Assembly: GCA_945864085.1 (NCBI GenBank)
Contig: CAMBAD010000001.1
Coordinates: 25,472 to 89,471 of the forward strand
Length of the DNA stretch: 64,000 bases
Source of the DNA: an uncultured Streptococcus sp.
Lineage (GTDB): Bacteria; Bacillota; Bacilli; Lactobacillales; Streptococcaceae
Direction of reading: 5' to 3'
Both the position numbers and the translations under genes were made by a program. The notes under the pieces were generated by a model. The model had not been told where the DNA came from and searched no databases. It saw nothing but the letters and a program-made list of their open reading frames with translations. Shown in pieces: positions 9,525-19,635 of the stretch. The stretch's first letter is position 1; each line of letters starts with the position of its first letter.

Positions 9525-11189
9525 TTATTCTACACTGAAGAAGTATGGGTAGACTGGTTGATTTCCTTGGTGGATTTCAACTTCGATGTCTTCAAATTGT
9601 TCCTCCAACTGGTCTGCGAGGGTCTGGGCAAGTTCTTCATCGCCTTCTTCACCGACATAAATGGTCACAATTTCACTATCTTCATCAAGCATTTTCTCAA
9701 AAGTGGCTGCCAACGTTTCCATCATATCGGGATTAGAGACCACAATCTTGCCATCCACCATACCGAGGTTATCATTTTCATGAATTTCAAGACCATCAAT
9801 AGTGGTATCACGAACTGCAGTTGTCACGCTACCACTTTTCACCTCAGCTAAGGAAGCTGTCATAGCTTCGAAGTTGCTTTCCAAATCGCGACTTGGGTCA
9901 AAGGCAAGCAAGCTGGTAAAGCCTTGTGGAAGGGTCTTGGTTTCGACAACCTTGACTGCTACTTCTGCAACTTCTGCCGCAGATTGTGCTGCCATGAGAA
10001 TATTTTTGTTGTTTGGCAACAAGATAACATTGCGGGCATTGACCAAATCAATGGCATTGACAAAGTCTTCTGTTGATGGGTTCATGGTCTGACCGCCTGA
10101 GATGACATAGTCCACGCCTTGTGATTTGAAGATTTCAGTCAATCCTTCTCCAGCAGCAACAGCGATAATGCCGTATTCTTTTTGTTCAGCTGGTTTTTGG
10201 TAACTTTCTTCCTTTTCAACCTGTGCTTCGTGTTGCTCACGCATGTTGTCCACTTTGACTTTAACCAGACTACCGTACTGAAGACCTGCTTGCATAACCA
10301 AACCTGGATCTTCTGTATGGACATGAACTTTAACGATTTCATCGTCATTAACCACTAGCAATGAATCCCCTAGGTCATTGAGGTAGTTACGGAATTCTTC
10401 ATAATCGAAGTCCTTGACGTAAGTAGGTCCTTGGCGAAGGGCTACCATGATTTCAGTACAATAGCCAAAGGTAATGTCCTCAGTCGCCACATGACCGGCA
10501 ACAGACTTGTGGTGCTCTGCATTGATCATCTCAGACATAACAGCTGGTGTCGCTTCAAAGTCTTCTGAAGCGATGTACTCACCAGTTAGGGCTGACAAGA
10601 AACCTTCATAGATGTAAACAAGACCTTGGCCACCTGAATCGACAACGCCGACTTCCTTCAAGACTGGAAGCAGGTCTGGAGTTTTCTTGAGGGCCCGATT
10701 TGCCCCTTCCAAAGTGGCACGCATAACCTCTACTGCGTCATCCGTCTCTTCAGCCTTTTTAAGCGCTGCAGTCGCTGCACCGCGCGATACCGTCAAAATA
10801 GTTCCCTCGACAGGCTTCATAACCGCCTTGTAGGCTACTTCAACACCATGCTGGAAGGCGTGGGCCAAATCTTTACCATCCAATTCAACCTTGCCTTTGA
10901 CAGATTGACCAAAGCCACGGAATAATTGTGAAGTGATAACGCCAGAGTTTCCACGCGCGCCCATGAGCAAGCCCTTAGATAAAATTTGAGCAACTTCGCC
11001 GACTGTGTTAGCTGGCTTATCCGCCACCTCTTTGGCACCATTGGTAATGGTCATCCCCATGTTTGTCCCTGTGTCTCCATCCGGAACTGGGAAAACATTG
11101 AGCGAGTTCACATATTCGGCTTGTTTATTCAGACGAGTGGACGCTGCCTGCACCATTTCTTGAAATAAACTGGTTGTAATTTTAGACAC
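9525..11189 (-). CDS. fakA: DAK2-domain fatty acid kinase subunit FakA-like (YloV)
   Basis: NVFPVPDGDTGTNMGMT; GARGNSGVITSQLFRGF; 554 aa; adjacent to an Asp23 protein. Confidence 0.9.
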   Translation of the reverse strand: MSKITTSLFQEMVQAASTRLNKQAEYVNSLNVFPVPDGDTGTNMGMTITNGAKEVADKPANTVGEVAQILSKGLLMGARGNSGVITSQLFRGFGQSVKGKVELDGKDLAHAFQHGVEVAYKAVMKPVEGTILTVSRGAATAALKKAEETDDAVEVMRATLEGANRALKKTPDLLPVLKEVGVVDSGGQGLVYIYEGFLSALTGEYIASEDFEATPAVMSEMINAEHHKSVAGHVATEDITFGYCTEIMVALRQGPTYVKDFDYEEFRNYLNDLGDSLLVVNDDEIVKVHVHTEDPGLVMQAGLQYGSLVKVKVDNMREQHEAQVEKEESYQKPAEQKEYGIIAVAAGEGLTEIFKSQGVDYVISGGQTMNPSTEDFVNAIDLVNARNVILLPNNKNILMAAQSAAEVAEVAVKVVETKTLPQGFTSLLAFDPSRDLESNFEAMTASLAEVKSGSVTTAVRDTTIDGLEIHENDNLGMVDGKIVVSNPDMMETLAATFEKMLDEDSEIVTIYVGEEGDEELAQTLADQLEEQFEDIEVEIHQGNQPVYPYFFSVE

Positions 11190-11191
11190 AA

Positions 11192-11557
11192 TTATTCTCC
11201 TACGACTTTAATATTTTGGATAAAAACATTAACGGCATCTGCTGCGATACCCAACTGGCTCTCCAAGTTAAACTTAACACGCTCTTGGATATTGCGAGAT
11301 ACTTCGCTGATTTTTACACCGTAACTCATGACAGTGTAAACATCGACTGCAATACGACCATCTTCCAAGGTCTTGATGACTACGCCCTTAGCATAATTTT
11401 CTTTTCTCAACAGCGCCTGGAAATTATCCTTAATCGCAGACTTACTAGCCATGCCAACCACACCAAAAATTTCTGTGGTAGCCCCACCGACAACGGTAGC
11501 AATGACATCATCTGTCAGTTCAATTTGGCCGTCTTTTGTATTGATTTTAACAGTCAT
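11192..11557 (-). CDS. Asp23/Gls24 family envelope stress protein (YloU-like)
   Basis: FGVVGMASKSAIKDNF...VIKTLEDGRIAVDVYTVMSYGVKISEVSRNIQERVKFNLE. Confidence 0.93.
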   Translation of the reverse strand: MTVKINTKDGQIELTDDVIATVVGGATTEIFGVVGMASKSAIKDNFQALLRKENYAKGVVIKTLEDGRIAVDVYTVMSYGVKISEVSRNIQERVKFNLESQLGIAADAVNVFIQNIKVVGE

Positions 11558-11711
11558 ATTTCGTTACCTCAAATAGTTTTATCACTCCATTTTATCATAT
11601 TTTCTGTTTTCTGTAAAAAACAAGCTTGTCATGGATTTATTTTTGAAAGATGGATTGCCATCAAATGAAAAGAAGACTGGAAATCTTGTCCCAATCTTCT
11701 TATGGTTTTTA

Positions 11712-12614
11712 TTAACCTAAACGTTGTTTTGCATCGGCTGCACGTTGGAAAGCTTGACCGATGTAGTTGATACAGAGCATCATCACAAGGATAAAAATAG
11801 CTGCTGGCAACCAAATCCAAGTCTTATTTTCCAAGATGTCCGCATTACGAGCATTGGAAATCAGGGTTCCCAAACTTGGTACGGTAGATGGAAGACCAAA
11901 ACCGAGATAGGTCAAGGAAGTCTCAATACCAATGTTACCCGCAAAGTTCAGAGTCAAGTTAACAATAATCAATGAACTCAAGTTTGGCAAGATTTCGCGG
12001 AACATAATCATGAAGTCACTGGTTCCCAGAGTTTTAGAAGCGCTGACATAATCCAGACGCGACTCCGACAGGGTCCGCGTACGGAAGAGACGGGCCTTGG
12101 CTGTCCAGTAGAAGCCACTCATGATGAAGATGAAATGATAGATGGTGTAGTCCTTGATCACCGTTACAAAAACGATAATCAGCATGGTGGTCGGCAGGAT
12201 CATCATGAAGTCAACGACACGCATAAGAGCGCCATCTAAGCGACCGCCATAGTAACCTGAAACGACACCGAGAGAAACACCGACAATACTTGTAATAATG
12301 GTAATGGTGAAGCCGATAATAATGGAATTGCGGGCACCAATAATCAGCTGACCAAAGATGTCCTTACCACCCTCATCCGTTCCCAAGATGTAGCCATCTA
12401 CACCTGGTTCCAAATAGCGTCCCAACAAATTGACCTTCATAACCTGCTCTTGGTCCAAAATCAAGGCACCGATGAAAACGGTCAAGAGAACTGTTACCAA
12501 GATAATGAACGAAGCTAGAGCTAGTCGGTCCTTCATGAACTCCCGTACAATCACACGGAAACCACCTGGAGGAGTTGAAGCAGATTGAACTTGTTTTTTA
12601 TTTTCTTTACTCAC
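11712..12614 (-). CDS. oppC: Oligopeptide ABC transporter permease OppC
   Basis: BPD transporter permease motif; operon with oppB/F/D. Confidence 0.92.
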   Translation of the reverse strand: MSKENKKQVQSASTPPGGFRVIVREFMKDRLALASFIILVTVLLTVFIGALILDQEQVMKVNLLGRYLEPGVDGYILGTDEGGKDIFGQLIIGARNSIIIGFTITIITSIVGVSLGVVSGYYGGRLDGALMRVVDFMMILPTTMLIIVFVTVIKDYTIYHFIFIMSGFYWTAKARLFRTRTLSESRLDYVSASKTLGTSDFMIMFREILPNLSSLIIVNLTLNFAGNIGIETSLTYLGFGLPSTVPSLGTLISNARNADILENKTWIWLPAAIFILVMMLCINYIGQAFQRAADAKQRLG

Positions 12615-12628
12615 TATACCCCTCCTTT

Positions 12629-13585
12629 CTATTTCACACGGATACGAGGGTCAACAATGCTCATGATAATATCTGAGAGCAGGGTTCCTAACAGTGTAGC
12701 CATCCCAAAAATCAATAAGAGAGCTAAGATAACACTGTAGTCCCGACTAGAAATCGAGTTGAAGAACAACTGACCGATACCAGGATAAGTGAAAATATTT
12801 TCAATAAAAATCGAACCACCAATCAAACCTGTCAATTCATAGCCCAAGAAAGAGGCAATCGGCAGGATTGAATTACGGAAGATGTGGCGGTTATACACCA
12901 CCTTTTCAGGAACACCTTTGGCACGTGCTGTACGTACATAGTCCTGACCCTTGGCATCAATAATTCCTGTCCGCAGGTATTGAATTGTGACGGTTGTCGA
13001 CAGAATGGCCATGGTAATAGCCGGCAAAATCATGTGATGAATACGACTAAAGATAGCCGCGATACCTTCCACACCTGAGCCAATCGAACCGCGAGTTGGG
13101 AACCAACCCAAAGTAAAACCAAACAGCCAGAGCATTAAAATAGCAAAGACAAAGATTGGGGTTGAGAAGGTCAGGAAGTTGTAAACGGTGATAACCTTAT
13201 CCGCCAGGGAATTTTGGTAACGACCTGCAATCATCCCCAAAGGAAGGGCGATAGCATAGGTCAAAATCATGGTCAACAGAGACAGCCAAATCGTGTTGTT
13301 CAGACGCTGCATGATAACATCCAAGACAGGCTGTTTAAAGAGAATACTTTGTCCAAAATCACCCTGCAAGATATTGCCCACCCAACGGAGGTACTGTTCT
13401 GGAATCGGATCATAATAACCTGCTTCAATTCGCAGTTTCTCAATGACTGCTGGATCAATCGACGGGTCAATCATACCTGTGAATGGATCCCCTGGCATCA
13501 TTTTAGCGACGAAGAAAGCAATGATACTAAGGATAATAATTTGAGGAATCATCATCAAAAGACGACGCAATATTGTTTTCCACAT
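12629..13585 (-). CDS. oppB: Oligopeptide ABC transporter permease OppB
   Basis: MWKTILRRLLMMIPQIIILSIIAFFVAKMMPGDPF...YVRTARAKGVPEKVV. Confidence 0.93.
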   Translation of the reverse strand: MWKTILRRLLMMIPQIIILSIIAFFVAKMMPGDPFTGMIDPSIDPAVIEKLRIEAGYYDPIPEQYLRWVGNILQGDFGQSILFKQPVLDVIMQRLNNTIWLSLLTMILTYAIALPLGMIAGRYQNSLADKVITVYNFLTFSTPIFVFAILMLWLFGFTLGWFPTRGSIGSGVEGIAAIFSRIHHMILPAITMAILSTTVTIQYLRTGIIDAKGQDYVRTARAKGVPEKVVYNRHIFRNSILPIASFLGYELTGLIGGSIFIENIFTYPGIGQLFFNSISSRDYSVILALLLIFGMATLLGTLLSDIIMSIVDPRIRVK

Positions 13586-13586
13586 C

Positions 13587-14528
13587 TTAGTTCGTACCTC
13601 CTTCTGGAAGGGCTACCTGATGAGTTTCCGAGAAGGCTTTCAAGTCGTAGACACGACCATTTTCATCATAGTAAAGACCTTGCTTTTCCTGATATTCTTT
13701 TTCAGCAGCTAAGCGTTTTTCCTTATTTTGCAAACGGTTGACAGGATCAATCGTTGGAATGGCAGAAAGCAAGCGCTTAGTGTAGATATGTTGTGGATTG
13801 TTGTAAATATCGTGTTTATTTCCAGTTTCTACAAAGCGGCCGCGATACATGATAAAAAGTTCATCACACATGTGCTGGACCACTCCAAGGTCATGGGAAA
13901 TAAAGAGATAGCTAAGTTTGAACTCATCTTGAATACGCTTCATGTAGTTCAACACCTGAGCCTGAACAGACAAGTCCAAGGCTGAAACAGGCTCATCGGC
14001 AATAATCAAACGCGGTTTACTTGCCAAAGCACGCGCCACACCAATACGCTGACGCTGTCCACCTGAAAATTCATGCGGGTACTTGATAAGGGCCTCTTCG
14101 TTCAGACCGATAATATCCAACAATTCCAGCACTCTAGCCTTCTCTTCCGCAGGAGACAGGCGGTCAAAGTTACGGATTGGCTCTGCGATGACATCAAGAA
14201 TCCGTTTCTTAGGGTTGAAACTAGACAAGGAATCCTGGAAAATCATTTGGACATCGCGATTAAAATTCCCTTTTTTCCGACGAGATTTGTTGGTTACATT
14301 TTGACCTTCGTAGATGACTTGACCAGAAGTTGCGCGCTCCAAGCCAATGATAGCCTTACCAATCGTGGACTTACCTGAGCCCGATTCTCCTACTAAGCCG
14401 TAGGTTTTTCCTTCTTCAAAGGCAATGTTTACACCATCCACAGCATAGACATGGTCTGTCACACGGTTAAAGAAGCCACTACGGATTGGATAATGGACTT
14501 TTAAATCTTTTACTTCAATAAATCCCAC
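13587..14528 (-). CDS. oppF: Oligopeptide ABC transporter ATP-binding protein OppF
   Basis: GESGSGKSTIGKAI, FSGGQRQRIGVARALA, LIIADEPVSALD. Confidence 0.94.
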   Translation of the reverse strand: MGFIEVKDLKVHYPIRSGFFNRVTDHVYAVDGVNIAFEEGKTYGLVGESGSGKSTIGKAIIGLERATSGQVIYEGQNVTNKSRRKKGNFNRDVQMIFQDSLSSFNPKKRILDVIAEPIRNFDRLSPAEEKARVLELLDIIGLNEEALIKYPHEFSGGQRQRIGVARALASKPRLIIADEPVSALDLSVQAQVLNYMKRIQDEFKLSYLFISHDLGVVQHMCDELFIMYRGRFVETGNKHDIYNNPQHIYTKRLLSAIPTIDPVNRLQNKEKRLAAEKEYQEKQGLYYDENGRVYDLKAFSETHQVALPEGGTN

Positions 14529-14530
14529 TA

Positions 14531-15526
14531 TTAGGCCTCCCCTTCAAAATAGAATGTTTCGTGACAAGAGCAGCGAACAAAGTGTCCTGGTCTTACTTCA
14601 TGCATGGTTGGATTTTCCTCGTGCGCTGCCGCTTCAATCCACGGAATACGTGGTGCAAAACGACAACCCTGACGAAGCATTTTGGTAATTGGCGGTACAA
14701 TTCCTTCGATAACATGCAAATCGCCTTCACTTCCAGCCTGTGGATTCGACTTGAGGAGTGAACGAGTATATGGGTGTTTTGGATTGGTAAAGAGTTCCTC
14801 TACAGGAGCCACTTCAACAAATTGGCCACCGTACATAACTGCCACGCGGTCAGCTGTTTCTGCCACAACGCCCAAGTCGTGGGTAATCAGAATAATACCA
14901 GAACCTGTTTCTGCCTGGATGTCATTCAGTAGGTCCAAAATTTGTGCCTGAATCGTAACATCTAGGGCAGTTGTTGGCTCGTCAGCAATAATAACTGGCG
15001 GCTTACATGAAAGAGCAATCGCGATAATAATCCGCTGACGCATACCACCTGACAATTCATGCGGGTATTGTTTGAAAGTCCGCTGAGGGTTAGGAATCCC
15101 TACCTGCTCCAACAACTCTAACACACGCGCCTTACGAGCCGCAGCATCCAAGTCTGTATGGTAGAACAAGGCCTCGTCAATCTGCGCACCAATGGTCATC
15201 AAGGGATTGAGGGAAGCCAAGGGATCCTGGAAAATCATTCCAATATCATTTCCACGTACAGAATTGTACTTGGATTCACTCATTCCAACCAATTCCATAT
15301 CATTGTACTGAATGCTCCCTGAAATCTTTGTGTTCAAGGGATTGTGCAGACCCATAATCGTCGTTGCCAGGGTCGATTTACCACAGCCTGATTCCCCAAC
15401 AATAGCCAAAATTTCATTTTTGTGCAGAGTGATGTCAACACCATCCACAGCATCAAAAAATTCATCGCCAATGCGGAAACCGACGTGTAAATCTTTTATG
15501 TCTAAAAGCGGCTTTTCAGTAACCAC
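14531..15526 (-). CDS. oppD: Oligopeptide ABC transporter ATP-binding protein OppD
   Basis: GESGCGKSTLATTIMGL, LSGGMRQRIIIAIALS, VIIADEPTTALDVT. Confidence 0.94.
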   Translation of the reverse strand: MVTEKPLLDIKDLHVGFRIGDEFFDAVDGVDITLHKNEILAIVGESGCGKSTLATTIMGLHNPLNTKISGSIQYNDMELVGMSESKYNSVRGNDIGMIFQDPLASLNPLMTIGAQIDEALFYHTDLDAAARKARVLELLEQVGIPNPQRTFKQYPHELSGGMRQRIIIAIALSCKPPVIIADEPTTALDVTIQAQILDLLNDIQAETGSGIILITHDLGVVAETADRVAVMYGGQFVEVAPVEELFTNPKHPYTRSLLKSNPQAGSEGDLHVIEGIVPPITKMLRQGCRFAPRIPWIEAAAHEENPTMHEVRPGHFVRCSCHETFYFEGEA

Positions 15527-15860
15527 GCTCTTTCCTCCTTTATGTCTCAGCTAATCAAGCTCAATCAATTCAACCATTTTATAATATCAAGTTCATCTAG
15601 TGTTTGAATAACTGATTTTTTTATTCTACTCGTTCTAAACATCAGATTGCTTTACCAACTGCTGTTGTCTTGTCTTTCCGTTTGCTTTTCTTACAGGGCA
15701 ATGGGGTAGAGATGACGTTGATGTGAGCCCTCTTTTTCATAGGCCACACCAGGATTGCAGCAATCCTTCTGTCCCACTCTCGCGTATAAGACCAAACTGA
15801 ATGAACATAGCAGACAAGTACCAACTACGCCCAGCGCATTTTTTTGTATACTGAGTCTAC

Positions 15861-15889
15861 TATACCATAATTATCTGAAAATTCCAATA
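15861..15889 (-). promoter_or_regulatory. Predicted promoter of oppDFBC
   Basis: Reverse strand TTGGAA-17 nt-TATAGT with extended -10 TGG. Confidence 0.6.
15871..15885. promoter_or_regulatory. CodY-box-like site at oppD promoter
   Basis: aattatctgaaaatt, 1 mismatch to AATTTTCWGAAAATT, inside the predicted promoter. Confidence 0.6.
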
Positions 15890-15897
15890 GCCATCTG

Positions 15898-15923
15898 AAA
15901 AAAGCCAAACGAGTTGGCTTTTC
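15898..15923 (-). terminator. Terminator after oppA
   Basis: Hairpin aaaagccaactcgtttggcttttt (reverse strand) right after the oppA stop. Confidence 0.75.
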
Positions 15924-15947
15924 CAGATTCTATTGCTGTAACTCAGA

Positions 15948-17735
15948 TTATTCTGCGGCTACACCCTTGTCAGCAGTCAATTCGATGTTTTCAAGAGCGA
16001 TACCATTGCCTGAAGCTGAACCAAAGTTTGTGTCATAGTTCTTCACGCGCTTGTTGATAGCTGTCAATGTTTCTGACTCAAATGTTGGGATAGCGAATGC
16101 TTGTTCAGCAGCATATTGTTGCCATGCCTTGTAGTTTTTAAGGTTTGTTGCGTCATCAAATGATGCTACAGAGCTGATTGCTTCCAACAATTTAGTGTTT
16201 TCATCAGCTACGAAACGTGACATGTTGAATGGAGCTGTTTCTCCCCAAAGTCCGCTTGGGTTTGGATCGTAACCAGTTGACCATCCACCTGCGTACATAT
16301 CGATTGATGGATCATTTGCTTGAACTGCGTCGTAGAATGAGTTGATTTCAACTGTACGGCCTGTGTAAAGCTCTACATTCAAACCAACCTCTTTCCACCA
16401 AGAAATGTACTGTTGTACAAGTGCTTCGTTAGCTTCTGTACGTTTACGAGCTGCAAATGTAATCTTGAATTCCTTACCGTCTTTGCCTTCACGGATACCG
16501 TCGCCATCTACATCCTTGTAGCCAGCTTCGTCCAAGAGTTTCTTAGCTTTTTCAGGATCGTATGAGTAGCCTTCCAGCTCTGAATCGTGGAGGTCACCGA
16601 AGAATGAGATGATGAGTGAGTTAGCTGGGTGGTAAAGACCATTGTAGAGTTTCTCACCAGCAGTCTTGGTATCGATAGCGTAAGCGATGGCTTGACGAAG
16701 ATTTACATCGTTCATCTTAGCATCTTCGTTCATGACGTTCTTTTCAGCAGCTTCGTCATACTTACCAAGGTTGAATGAGATGTACTCATAAGAAGAAGCA
16801 AGACGACCTACAATGCTCAAGTTAGACAAATCTTTGTATGAATCCAACTGGTCTACTGGCATTTCAGCGATGTCGTAGTTACCTGCTTTCATTTCTGAAA
16901 CGATAGTATCTGGTGATACGATGTCGATCTTCAATGAACTTGTCTTAGGCGCACCTTTGAAGTAGTGCTCGTTTGGTACGTAAGTGATTGACTCACCGTT
17001 TACGATTTCTTTAATCTTCCAAGGACCCATACCAACAATTTTAGCTGAGCGTGAGTATTCGCTTGAAGACCAGTCTTTAACAGGGATGTCTTTGTAGATG
17101 TGTTCTGGCTGAACATAGGCAGGAACATCACCACCAGCGTACATCATTGATGGAGACATTTCTTTCACAGTCAACTCAACTGTGTAGTCATCCACTTTCT
17201 TGAGACCTGAAATATCAGAAGCTGTACCTGCAACAAACTCTTCCATACCAACGATGTTCAAGAATTTATCATCAAAACGAACACCTGTATATTCCTTGTT
17301 TGCCAATGACTTGATTGTAAAGATATAGTCATCGATGGTAAATGCTTCGCCATCTGACCACTTGTAGTCTTTACCTGTCAAGCTAACAGTGATTTTCTTA
17401 CCGTCTACATCAAACTCAGCCTTTGCAAGACCTGAATCATCCAACTTACGGTTTCCATCGTAACCAAACATTGAGATGTCTACCATACCACCGAATGTTG
17501 AGTCAGTTGTATTTTCAGTCAGCTCGTCAATCAAGAGACCTGAAGAAGTTGTAGGAGATACCCAAGCGTAGTTCAACTGAGCACTTGCAACCGCAGTCCC
17601 TTCTCCAGTAACCTCAGATGGGAATGACAGGTTTTGTTCTGTTGAACTTGATGACTTAGAACCACAAGCTGCAAGAATAGATGCAGATAGGAGCGTCACA
17701 CCTGCAAGAGCGTAGAGTTTTGTTGTCTTTTTCAT
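15948..17735 (-). CDS. oppA: Oligopeptide ABC transporter substrate-binding lipoprotein OppA
   Basis: Lipobox LLSASILAACGSKSS; SBP family 5 motifs; upstream of oppDFBC. Confidence 0.94.
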   Translation of the reverse strand: MKKTTKLYALAGVTLLSASILAACGSKSSSSTEQNLSFPSEVTGEGTAVASAQLNYAWVSPTTSSGLLIDELTENTTDSTFGGMVDISMFGYDGNRKLDDSGLAKAEFDVDGKKITVSLTGKDYKWSDGEAFTIDDYIFTIKSLANKEYTGVRFDDKFLNIVGMEEFVAGTASDISGLKKVDDYTVELTVKEMSPSMMYAGGDVPAYVQPEHIYKDIPVKDWSSSEYSRSAKIVGMGPWKIKEIVNGESITYVPNEHYFKGAPKTSSLKIDIVSPDTIVSEMKAGNYDIAEMPVDQLDSYKDLSNLSIVGRLASSYEYISFNLGKYDEAAEKNVMNEDAKMNDVNLRQAIAYAIDTKTAGEKLYNGLYHPANSLIISFFGDLHDSELEGYSYDPEKAKKLLDEAGYKDVDGDGIREGKDGKEFKITFAARKRTEANEALVQQYISWWKEVGLNVELYTGRTVEINSFYDAVQANDPSIDMYAGGWSTGYDPNPSGLWGETAPFNMSRFVADENTKLLEAISSVASFDDATNLKNYKAWQQYAAEQAFAIPTFESETLTAINKRVKNYDTNFGSASGNGIALENIELTADKGVAAE

Positions 17736-17933
17736 AAAACACCTCTGTTATTATTTTCTTTGACACACTGTATTGATGTCTGTAGATATCATTATATCAT
17801 AAAATTATCTTAAATAAAGTCTTTTTGTCAGAAAATTTTGTCAAAAAGTTATTTTTTCTAACTATTCTCATTTTTTCATTATTTTTTCATTATTTTCATC
17901 ATTTTATTTGTGATATAATAGGATGACATCGAT

Positions 17934-19190
17934 TTGAAGGAGTTATTTATGAGAAAAATTCTATTGGTTTTCGTATCATTCTGCCTTTCTTTGGGCTGGG
18001 GAATGGTTGCCGCAGCTGAGGATTTCACAGTTGCTGCCAAGCACGCGGTGGCTGTTGAAGTATCTACTGGAAAGATTCTCTATGAAAAAGACTCCCAAAC
18101 ACCAGCCAGTATCGCCTCTGTCAGCAAGCTTCTCAGTGTCTATCTTGTCTACGAATCCCTCAGCAAGGGGGAAATTCAGCTGGAAACCATGGTTGATATC
18201 TCTGATTACCCTTATAGTCTGACAGCCAATACCGCCCTTAGCAATGTGATTTTGGATGACCGTTCTTATTCTGTCCGCGACTTGCTCAACGCTTCGTTGA
18301 TTACTTCGTCCAACAGCGCCATCATTGCTTTGGCTGAAAAAATCGCTGGCAGCGAAGCTGCATTTGTCGATCGCATGAGGGCTAAATTATTGGAATGGGG
18401 CATTCAAGACGCACAGGTTTACAATGTCTCTGGACTTGATAATAGCGATTTGGGTGAGTATATCTATCCTGGTTCCAAACCAGAGGATGCCAATATGCTG
18501 TCCGCCTTGGATGTAGCTATTGTTGCACGACGCTTAATCTTGGATTTTCCGCAGGTTTTGGAAATCACATCCCTCAACACCTATGATTTCGGTGGCTACA
18601 CCTACTATAGCACCAACCAAATGCTGAGCGAAGGCACCCATGCCAGAGGAGGAGTAGATGGCTTGAAGACGGGCACCTCTGAGTCCGCGGGTTCCAACTT
18701 TGTCGCCACCACTAACCAGGCAAATATGCGTATCATCACTGTCGTTTTGAATGCTGACGATGGGCTTACCTATCCTGAAAATCGCTTCGTCGTCACCAAC
18801 AGCCTAATGAACTATGTTTACGAAACCTATGAACCTGTCACCTTGGTGAGCAAGGGACAAGCCTTTAATAACAGCAGTATCAAGCTGTTCAACGGTGCCG
18901 AGAAAACCAGCCCTGCTGTCGCAAACGCTGACCTCATTGCCATACAAAAGATCCAATCAGAAAATCCAATTAGTGCCAAATTTACCCCTTCGCAGGCAGA
19001 ATTTGACGCCCCACTAGCAGCTGGAACCTTAGTTGGCAAGCTGGACCTTGTCGATAATGATCTAGTAGGAGTTGGCTACATTGATGACCTCGCCAGCATT
19101 GACATGGTTCTACCTGCGGAAGCCAAAGTTGCCCCCTGGCCAGTCTCCTGGTGGAACCAATTTGTCCGCTATGTGAATGAAAAATTATAA
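17934..19190 (+). CDS. dacA: D-alanyl-D-alanine carboxypeptidase (low-MW PBP, DacA/PBP3-like)
   Basis: SxxK (SVSKLLS), SxN (SSNSAI), KTG (VDGLKTGTSESAG) and signal peptide. Track start; MRKILLVFVSF at 17949 is the likely start. Confidence 0.92.
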   Translation: MKELFMRKILLVFVSFCLSLGWGMVAAAEDFTVAAKHAVAVEVSTGKILYEKDSQTPASIASVSKLLSVYLVYESLSKGEIQLETMVDISDYPYSLTANTALSNVILDDRSYSVRDLLNASLITSSNSAIIALAEKIAGSEAAFVDRMRAKLLEWGIQDAQVYNVSGLDNSDLGEYIYPGSKPEDANMLSALDVAIVARRLILDFPQVLEITSLNTYDFGGYTYYSTNQMLSEGTHARGGVDGLKTGTSESAGSNFVATTNQANMRIITVVLNADDGLTYPENRFVVTNSLMNYVYETYEPVTLVSKGQAFNNSSIKLFNGAEKTSPAVANADLIAIQKIQSENPISAKFTPSQAEFDAPLAAGTLVGKLDLVDNDLVGVGYIDDLASIDMVLPAEAKVAPWPVSWWNQFVRYVNEKL

Positions 19191-19203
19191 GGTCCTAATA
19201 AAG

Positions 19204-19243
19204 AAAAAACTTGAAATCGTCTCACCTGATTTCAAGTTTTTTT
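19204..19243 (+). terminator. Terminator after dacA
   Basis: aaaaaacttgaaatc...gatttcaagttttttt. Confidence 0.9.
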
Positions 19244-19288
19244 ATGGACTGAGACTGGGCAAAGCCACGAGAAGACAAGACTTTCATA

Positions 19289-19635
19289 GAGCGACTGCCG
19301 TCGCTCCTCATCTCCTACTTCAGCGGGGAGTTTGACGGGCTTGAACAGCTTTAAAGCTGTTTGAGTCACAAGGTTATCTGAATTACAAAGAAGAGCAACT
19401 GCCGTCGCTCCCTATTTCCCACCTCGGTTGGAGAGTAAGTTGGTGAGAGTTCCTACGGAACTCCTTACTACATATCATTTTCTTGCAGAAAATGACGAGC
19501 GTGGAAGGTACAGAATAGTTATAAGGTTATAAAGAAGAGCGACTGCCGTCGCTCCCTATCTCCAACGAGCGTTGGCATTTGTGTGCTCCAAATAGCTTCT
19601 TAGCTATGTGGAGCTACACAAATTAGCCAACGCTC
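19289..19635. repeat. Hairpin-rich modular repeat cluster
   Basis: gagcgactgccgtcgctc (or 1-nt variant) at 19289, 19393 and 19537, interspersed with other short palindromes and a ~69-nt inverted repeat at 19567..19635. Confidence 0.85.

Noticed and set aside
8915-9538. 207-aa plus-strand ORF
   Set aside because: Antisense to tsaE and through a terminator hairpin; no recognisable motifs.
13214-13741. 175-aa plus-strand ORF
   Set aside because: Antisense to oppB/oppF; codon-shadow composition.
15642-15824. 60-aa minus ORF in the oppD leader
   Set aside because: No clear RBS, odd composition (KKRAHINVISTPLPCKKSKRKDK); more likely non-coding leader.
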